DNA from: Planctomycetaceae bacterium
Lineage (GTDB): Bacteria; Planctomycetota; Planctomycetia; Pirellulales; Thermoguttaceae
Assembly (NCBI GenBank): GCA_031283515.1
Contig: JAITBS010000337.1
Span: 1 to 10,246, forward strand
DNA: 10,246 nucleotides
Direction of reading: 5' to 3'
Shown: positions 5,905 to 10,246 of the stretch, piece by piece
Layout: every line of letters starts with the position of its first letter
Position numbering within the stretch: the first letter of the stretch is position 1
Translations under genes and position numbers: made by a program
Notes under the pieces: generated by a model
What the model was told of the DNA's origin: nothing
The model's database searches: none
Seen by the model: the letters and a program-made list of their open reading frames with translations, nothing else

Positions 5905-7791
5905 TTAACCCCAACATCGTATCCAGTGTTCAAAAACAAACAACGCCCAAATACGATACGCATGATCAAACCGATTGGCGAAATGATCGTTTAACAGTTG
6001 TTCGATGAATTTTGGTTCAAAAAAGCCGCGTTGTTTTGTCTGGGAATCAAGAAGAACATCCTGAACCATTTTACGGAGCGGTTTGCGGAACCAATGATCA
6101 ACCGGAACACCAAAACCCATTTTACGGCGATGCTCAATATCCGGCGGTAATAAATCACGAAACGTTTCACGGAGAATTTTTTTACCGTAACGCCCCTCAA
6201 TTTTGTACCGAATCGGTAACCGCGCCGCCCATTCCGCAATCCGGTAATCCAGTAACGGTGCTCGACATTCCAACGCATGAGCCATTGAAGCAATATCTAC
6301 TTTCGTCATTATATCACACGGAAGATAAGTCATCATGTCCGTCAATGCAATTCGTGTTACACGATCACGTTGCGAACAAAGTTGTTCGGCTCGCCGTAGA
6401 AAATCTAGCGAATCATATTCGTGAATTTCGTTCAAAAATTCCGGCGTGTAGAGTTTGTTTCGACGTTCACCGTTGAAAATTGCAATCCATTGCAAATATT
6501 GTTCCAACGGTTTCATACCAAGTGTTTCGAGAAATCGTTTCAACCGGCGAAGTGTAGAACGTTGTCGGGTCGAAGCAGGAATGAAATGACGAATCGGTCC
6601 GGCTAAGATTTTTCTAAAAACGTACGGAATTTTTTCCGCAAACATTCCCAACCGAACCGCCTGATAACGGTCATATCCCGCAAAAAGTTCATCTCCGCCG
6701 TCGCCGCTCAAAGCAACTGTAACTTCACGCCGTGTCATTTCGCACAAAAACCACGTCGGTATCGCACTGGAATCCGCAAACGGTTCATCATAATGCCAAA
6801 TAATTTTCGGCAGAATATTTTCAATATCAGACGTAACAATTAATTCTTGATGTTTTGTACCGAACCGGTTTGCTGCTTGGCGGGCGAACTCCGTTTCGTC
6901 ATATTCTTTTTGAGGAAAACCGATACAGAATGTCCGTATCTGTTGCGGACATTCTTGTTGCATTATTCCGGCGGTAACCGAAGAGTCAATTCCGCCGGAT
7001 AAAAACGCCCCAACCGGTACATCACTCCGAAGACGGATTCGCACCGCATCCGTAACCAACATTCGAAGTTCTTCTGCCCATTCTTCGAACGTTAATTGGT
7101 TATTTTCCTCATTCCAGTCAGGGTTCCAATAACGGTGAACCGCCAACTGTCCATCCTGCCAAACAGCAAAATGACCCGGTGATAACTTTGAAATACCGCG
7201 AAAAATAGTTTTCGGATGCGGAACATATTGATACGTTAAATAGTCGTCCAATGATGTCGGATCAATATCGCGAGGAACACCGTTGACTGTCAGAATACTT
7301 TTCATTTCACTGGCAAATATCAACCGGTTTGATTCGTTACGGTAAAACAACGGCTTTTTCCCAATCCGGTCACGCGCCAAAAATAATTTTCGTTCACGAA
7401 CATCCCATATTGCCATTGCAAACATTCCGTTAATTTTTTGCAACAGATTTTCATGTTCTTCTTCGTAAAGATGAATCAGCACTTCGGTATCGCTTTCACT
7501 TCGAAAACGATGCCCATGACTGATTAATTCGCGGCGTAATTGTTCGAAATTATAAATCTCGCCGTTGAAGACAATCCAAACGGTTTCATCTTCGTTTGTC
7601 ATTGGCTGCTGTCCTGACGGTGTCAGGTCAATAATTGCAAGCCGCCGATGTCCTAATGCAATTCCTTGTTGCAAAAATATACCGCGATCATCCGGTCCGC
7701 GATGCCGAAGAATATCGGTCATTGTGTCCAATGTTCCTTTGTCAACCGCTTTCGCAGATTCATTCCAAACCGCCCCACAAATTCCGCACAT
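5905..7791 (-). CDS. asnB: Asparagine synthase (glutamine-hydrolysing), AsnB type
   Basis: The 628-residue, two-domain enzyme converts aspartate, ATP and glutamine to asparagine in the cytoplasm. The N-terminal class II amidotransferase has Cys2 as nucleophile after Met removal (MCGICG), RHRGPDD (29-35), the glutamine-binding NGEIYN (76-81) and SESDTE (98-103). The synthetase domain has the PPi loop SGGIDSS (265-271), HYDEPFADSS (333-342), SGDGGDELFAGYDRY (362-376) and the late KMGFGVP element. The Cys2 requirement and AAGG before the ATG fix the start. The length fits the long bacterial AsnB group, which includes paralogs that amidate sugars or peptides for surface polymers, so asparagine may not be the only possible product. 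It follows the sialidase-like gene by 96 bp on the same strand and could be co-transcribed. All catalytic motifs are intact. Confidence 0.93.
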   Translation of the reverse strand: MCGICGAVWNESAKAVDKGTLDTMTDILRHRGPDDRGIFLQQGIALGHRRLAIIDLTPSGQQPMTNEDETVWIVFNGEIYNFEQLRRELISHGHRFRSESDTEVLIHLYEEEHENLLQKINGMFAMAIWDVRERKLFLARDRIGKKPLFYRNESNRLIFASEMKSILTVNGVPRDIDPTSLDDYLTYQYVPHPKTIFRGISKLSPGHFAVWQDGQLAVHRYWNPDWNEENNQLTFEEWAEELRMLVTDAVRIRLRSDVPVGAFLSGGIDSSVTAGIMQQECPQQIRTFCIGFPQKEYDETEFARQAANRFGTKHQELIVTSDIENILPKIIWHYDEPFADSSAIPTWFLCEMTRREVTVALSGDGGDELFAGYDRYQAVRLGMFAEKIPYVFRKILAGPIRHFIPASTRQRSTLRRLKRFLETLGMKPLEQYLQWIAIFNGERRNKLYTPEFLNEIHEYDSLDFLRRAEQLCSQRDRVTRIALTDMMTYLPCDIMTKVDIASMAHALECRAPLLDYRIAEWAARLPIRYKIEGRYGKKILRETFRDLLPPDIEHRRKMGFGVPVDHWFRKPLRKMVQDVLLDSQTKQRGFFEPKFIEQLLNDHFANRFDHAYRIWALFVFEHWIRCWG

Positions 7792-7833
7792 TTTAACCTT
7801 TTAACTTCTTTGATTTTTCTGTACACAATAATC

Positions 7834-7886
7834 TCGTTACGAAATAGCAGCAACGGTTATTCCTGAAATTATTGTTGCGGTAACGA
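7834..7886 (-). repeat. Two-part hairpin between the sialidase-like gene and asnB
   Basis: TCGTTAC (7834-7840) pairs with GTAACGA (7880-7886), and inside it GCAAC (7850-7854) pairs with GTTGC (7874-7878). It begins 1 nt after the stop of the sialidase-like gene. There is no U-tract after it on the minus strand, so it may be a processing or partial-attenuation structure rather than a full terminator. Confidence 0.35.
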
Positions 7887-7887
7887 A

Positions 7888-9495
7888 TCAATAAACAATA
7901 ACTCCCCAGATACCGAATTTAATTGTTTCACCTTCTTTAATTTCTTTTTGGTAAATTGTAGCAATATTTCCCGCATAATTACCAAACAGAAGCATTTTGG
8001 GCATCGCCACTTTTTCAAAACCGGATTTCAGAAGTGTTTCTGTTACATTGTCTTTATTCCGGTTCGGCAACGGAGTGAAAACGTACAGAATACCCGGACT
8101 GGTACAAATCACTTCGGTTCCTTGAATTTCGCTACGGACAAATTTTTTGCCTTCAAGCTCTTTCGGATAATTGAGAAGCCGATAATCACGGTTGGTGAAC
8201 AGTTTTGCATCTTTTTTGAAAACATCCGATTCGGCTTTTTTCAGTTCCAATGTCGGGGAATTTCCGAAACGGATTGGTTTACCGTCCGAGTTGGAAGCCG
8301 GTTCAAATTCAAGGGTTTTCTTGGGTGTTTGGACTTGCGGATGAACTGCGGTTGCTTTGTTCACCAATAACCGTAACGCACTGTTCGGTGAAACAATTTT
8401 ACCGGCGAAAACATCTTCCTCCGTAAATCGTGCCATTAGAATTTCCTTCGCGCCTGTTCGGTCAAAATCGTAAATAACAAAAATTGTTCCATCCTTTGTT
8501 TGGTCTCCGTCGGGATAGGAAATTCCGTTACGTTCGTCAAGTAGGAGTCCGCCCTTCCAAGTTTTTCCGTCGTCGTCGGAAATAAACGCCTGAAGATGAC
8601 TACGTCCGGTGCGTTGTTCCATTCTGCCGTGTTTGACAAACAACAAATTACCGGAGTTCAAACGCCGTACGAAAAAACGTGATGAGGTATGCGGATAAAC
8701 GGATGGTTTGGCTTCGCTCCATGTTTTACCGCCGTCAATCGAAACTGTTTCGGCAATACCATATTTGGTACGATGTAACAACCAGAAGGAATCATCCTTT
8801 TTTTCAACAATATTATGTTCATCGAACAGGGCATCTTTTCGCGGAATCGTCGAATGTCCGAGCGATTGCCATGTTATTCCTTTGTCTTCAGAGACGACAA
8901 AATGAGCACCGGGTTGAAGAGTTCGGTTGGGATGATCGGGTTCGATGTTCCAAACGGCAACCGGTAAAATCCAACGACCTCTTGAATCGGCAATCGGTTT
9001 GCACATCATAATTCCGTCACAAATTCGTCTAGGTTTTGACCATTCAGCATCTTCGCGGTTTCCAGAATTGGTAGTCATACACCAAACTCCGCTTCGACCA
9101 TCCCACCAATGATGACTTTGCGCCCAAAAAAGCCAAACATCACCGTTTGGGTCTGTCCACATGGACGGATCATAAGCCCGAACCGGTCCCGGAATATCAA
9201 CTGCAAAAAGCGGTTTTGACCATGTTTTACCGGCATCATCACTTGTTACGACAAGAACAATATTTTCATCACCTTCTGTAACACCGCCGGTGTACCATGT
9301 TGCCCAAAGCCGACCATTGGGAGCGGCAGTCATACTCGGAATGCCTTGAAAACAACGTTGATCGTCCGCATATTCCGGCGGAACCGGTTTTAAAATTGTT
9401 GCGGGAAGTAACGAATCGGCATTTTCTTGAGCATTAAGAAAACTCGACAAACCAAACAAACTGAAAATCAAAAGCAAAAATACTAAACGTTTCAT
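7888..9495 (-). CDS. Secreted BNR/Asp-box sialidase-like protein
   Basis: The protein has 535 residues with a signal peptide (MKRLVFLLLIFSLFGL..., cleavage near A22), so it acts outside the cytoplasm. Four Asp-boxes of the S-x-D-x-G-x-T-W type mark a six-bladed beta-propeller: 85-92, 202-209, 252-259 and 306-313. The segments YGIAETVSIDGGKTWS and ISYPDGDQTKDGTIFVIYD match the BNR_2/sialidase superfamily (GH33-like). I do not see the FRIP-type arginine motif of classical sialidases near the N-terminus, where GIPSMTAAPNGRLWATWY occupies the place. Substrate and even hydrolase activity are therefore uncertain. About 150 C-terminal residues lie outside the propeller and are unassigned. No ribosome binding site precedes the ATG. 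It sits upstream of asnB on the same strand. Confidence 0.82.
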   Translation of the reverse strand: MKRLVFLLLIFSLFGLSSFLNAQENADSLLPATILKPVPPEYADDQRCFQGIPSMTAAPNGRLWATWYTGGVTEGDENIVLVVTSDDAGKTWSKPLFAVDIPGPVRAYDPSMWTDPNGDVWLFWAQSHHWWDGRSGVWCMTTNSGNREDAEWSKPRRICDGIMMCKPIADSRGRWILPVAVWNIEPDHPNRTLQPGAHFVVSEDKGITWQSLGHSTIPRKDALFDEHNIVEKKDDSFWLLHRTKYGIAETVSIDGGKTWSEAKPSVYPHTSSRFFVRRLNSGNLLFVKHGRMEQRTGRSHLQAFISDDDGKTWKGGLLLDERNGISYPDGDQTKDGTIFVIYDFDRTGAKEILMARFTEEDVFAGKIVSPNSALRLLVNKATAVHPQVQTPKKTLEFEPASNSDGKPIRFGNSPTLELKKAESDVFKKDAKLFTNRDYRLLNYPKELEGKKFVRSEIQGTEVICTSPGILYVFTPLPNRNKDNVTETLLKSGFEKVAMPKMLLFGNYAGNIATIYQKEIKEGETIKFGIWGVIVY

Positions 9496-9510
9496 AATTA
9501 AAAAAATAAA

Positions 9511-9516
9511 ATTATA
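9511..9516 (-). promoter_or_regulatory. Candidate -10 box of the sialidase-like gene
   Basis: The minus strand has a perfect TATAAT only 15 nt before the ATG at 9495. A transcript from it would have a leader of about 9 nt without a ribosome binding site, so near-leaderless translation is possible. No good -35 stands at the usual distance. Confidence 0.25.
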
Positions 9517-9550
9517 GGTTAAAGGTCAAAATCAAATGTGATCTTAATTT

Positions 9551-9564
9551 GTAACCGTTCACGG
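9551..9564. repeat. 14-nt motif GTAACYGTTCACGG, copy 2
   Basis: It matches 5518-5531 at 13 of 14 bases. It lies 56 bases upstream of the sialidase-like gene start, so it could be a regulatory site or part of a dispersed intergenic repeat. Confidence 0.4.
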
Positions 9565-9720
9565 CGAAAATTCAAGAGGTAGGCAACATTTTTCCGCAAA
9601 TGTCACATCGGCATACTCGCCGATTTGCCCCTGATTACGGACGGAAATTAAAAAACCGCATACAACACAAAAACAAAACACAATTGGTATGACCTTTGAT
9701 TTTAATAATTACAAAATAAA

Positions 9721-10005
9721 TAATATATCAGTGGCATTTTTGTTTTTCGATCTTAACCCCGCAAGGGGTGTGATTTTCATAACCGCAAGTCATCGACCTG
9801 CGGACTCGTGCCAATAACAAACCTCTGTCTGAAAGACAGAATTTTAATCATCGCAGGTTATACGATTCGGCTTGTTTAGTTTCGCCTTTCAGGCGATGTT
9901 GAGGTGAGATGTTGACCGTAGGTCGCGATTCGCTTGACCTACGGTTATGAAAATTCCACCCCTTTGGGGTGAAGAACCAAAAATAATAATTCCACTGATA
10001 TATTA
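9721..10005. mobile_element. MITE-like element: 14-bp perfect terminal inverted repeats and six hairpins
   Basis: TAATATATCAGTGG at 9721-9734 is exactly inverted at 9992-10005, and inverted similarity continues inward past CCCC/GGGG and ATTTTCATAACCG on both sides. The inside is a row of hairpins: ACCCC-GCAA-GGGGT (9756-9769), an imperfect 9783-9803, TCTGTCT-GAA-AGACAGA (9824-9840), TCGCCT-TTC-AGGCGA (9882-9896), a 10-bp stem 9915-9924/9936-9945, and CACCCC-TTT-GGGGTG (9957-9971). There is no open reading frame of note. The outermost TA on each side could be a duplicated target, but it is ambiguous because the sequence is palindromic. A non-autonomous mobile element or a structured dispersed repeat is the best description. 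Confidence 0.6.
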
Positions 10006-10180
10006 CGAATTTTTGCATTTTTACGATTTTTTCTTGAGTTTTTTCGATTTATAGGTATATTGGTTATATGAAAAAAGTGACAGATGTTGACAGAATAGAT
10101 TTTTGATCTTTGACAATTAGGTAATCAATACGAATTTATAACGATAACAGGTAATTTGTTGCCTGGTTAAGATCGTCATA

Positions 10181-10246
10181 ATGCAAAAAAAGTCCGGGCA
10201 AACCGAACAAGAACTCTATTGGTCACGGCAGTACCAGAGTTTTAAC
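10181..10246 (+). CDS. Start of a gene cut by the right edge, possibly a transposase-type protein
   Basis: An ATG at 10181 opens a frame of 22 codons that reaches the window end without a stop. The peptide starts MQKKSGQTEQELYW and continues SRQYQSFN. Charged residues followed by a YW-x(7)-F pattern resemble the first helix of IS66-type TnpA accessory proteins or similar orphan helix-turn-helix proteins, where a SGLS-x-x-x-FC segment would come next. That comparison is from memory and rests on few residues. No clear ribosome binding site is present. A small hairpin (CAGGTAA/TTGCCTG, 10148-10165) lies just upstream. Confidence 0.4.
   Translation, partial: MQKKSGQTEQELYWSRQYQSFN

Larger units (their letters stand above)
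9496..10180. other. Non-coding region with a structured repeat element
   Basis: No gene is firmly supported in these 685 bases. From left to right they hold the promoter region of the sialidase-like gene, a copy of the motif GTAACCGTTCACGG (9551-9564), a 6-bp hairpin (ATCGGC/GCCGAT, 9607-9624), a doubtful short minus-strand frame (9559-9681), the inverted-repeat element (9721-10005), and an AT-rich leader with two TTGACA boxes (10087, 10110) and a hairpin (10148-10165) before the partial gene at the right edge. Confidence 0.6.

Noticed and set aside
6012..6476. 154-codon plus-strand frame
   Set aside because: It is antisense to asnB; no domain and no ribosome binding site.
5905..7791. Lasso-peptide cyclase acting on the neighbouring Cys-rich miniprotein
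   Set aside because: The enzyme keeps the full glutaminase domain with Cys2, there is no leader peptidase gene, the miniprotein has no leader or acceptor pattern of lasso precursors, and the two genes are convergent.
7948..8370. 140-codon plus-strand frame
   Set aside because: It is antisense to the sialidase-like gene; its residue pattern is a by-product of that gene's codon use.
10087..10142. Promoter for the right-edge gene built from TTGACA and TATAAC
   Set aside because: The two TTGACA boxes are perfect, but the nearest -10-like sequences are 19-21 nt away, so I could not fix a promoter.

Overview
The window most likely comes from a low-GC (AT-rich, by eye) member of the Planctomycetota. 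The evidence is two exported proteins of families that are essentially planctomycetal (DUF1571 at 1551-2411 and a DUF1570 HEXXH protein at 2885-4036), a HEAT-repeat lipoprotein, and a secreted BNR/sialidase-type protein. Several starts lack a clear Shine-Dalgarno, also common there. A gut or biofilm lifestyle is only an inference from the sialidase-like gene.

Layout. 1-1129 (minus): a large Rpn-family PD-(D/E)XK nuclease gene with no stop inside the window, so it runs off the left edge. It carries a strong internal ribosome binding site and in-frame ATG just before a tetrapeptide-repeat helix, the gene-within-gene layout of Rpn toxin/antitoxin phage-defence genes. 1551-2411 (minus): DUF1571 exported protein with a convincing terminator. 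2885-4036 (minus): DUF1570 putative metalloprotease, divergent from 4165-5010 (plus), a HEAT-repeat lipoprotein. 5011-5639: non-coding, with a duplicated structured element and a 38-bp perfect palindrome acting as a likely terminator. 5640-5825 (plus): a TTG-start miniprotein made of six Cys-led repeats of about ten residues, matching no family I recognise. 5905-7791 and 7888-9495 (both minus): a glutamine-dependent asparagine synthase preceded by a secreted BNR/sialidase-like protein, possibly co-transcribed. 9496-10180: non-coding, dominated by a 285-bp inverted-repeat element holding six hairpins (MITE-like). 10181-10246 (plus): the first 22 codons of a gene that continues past the right edge, possibly a transposase-type protein.

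How the parts relate. No single pathway links the genes. The exported DUF1570, DUF1571 and HEAT proteins belong to the planctomycete envelope/secretome. The sialidase-like protein would act on extracytoplasmic glycans, and AsnB supplies asparagine or amidates another substrate. The accessory layer is the Rpn gene, the Cys-repeat miniprotein and the two families of structured repeats. The most interesting items are the Rpn gene with its probable intragenic antitoxin, the Cys-repeat miniprotein, and the repeat elements, which share terminal motifs across distant parts of the window.
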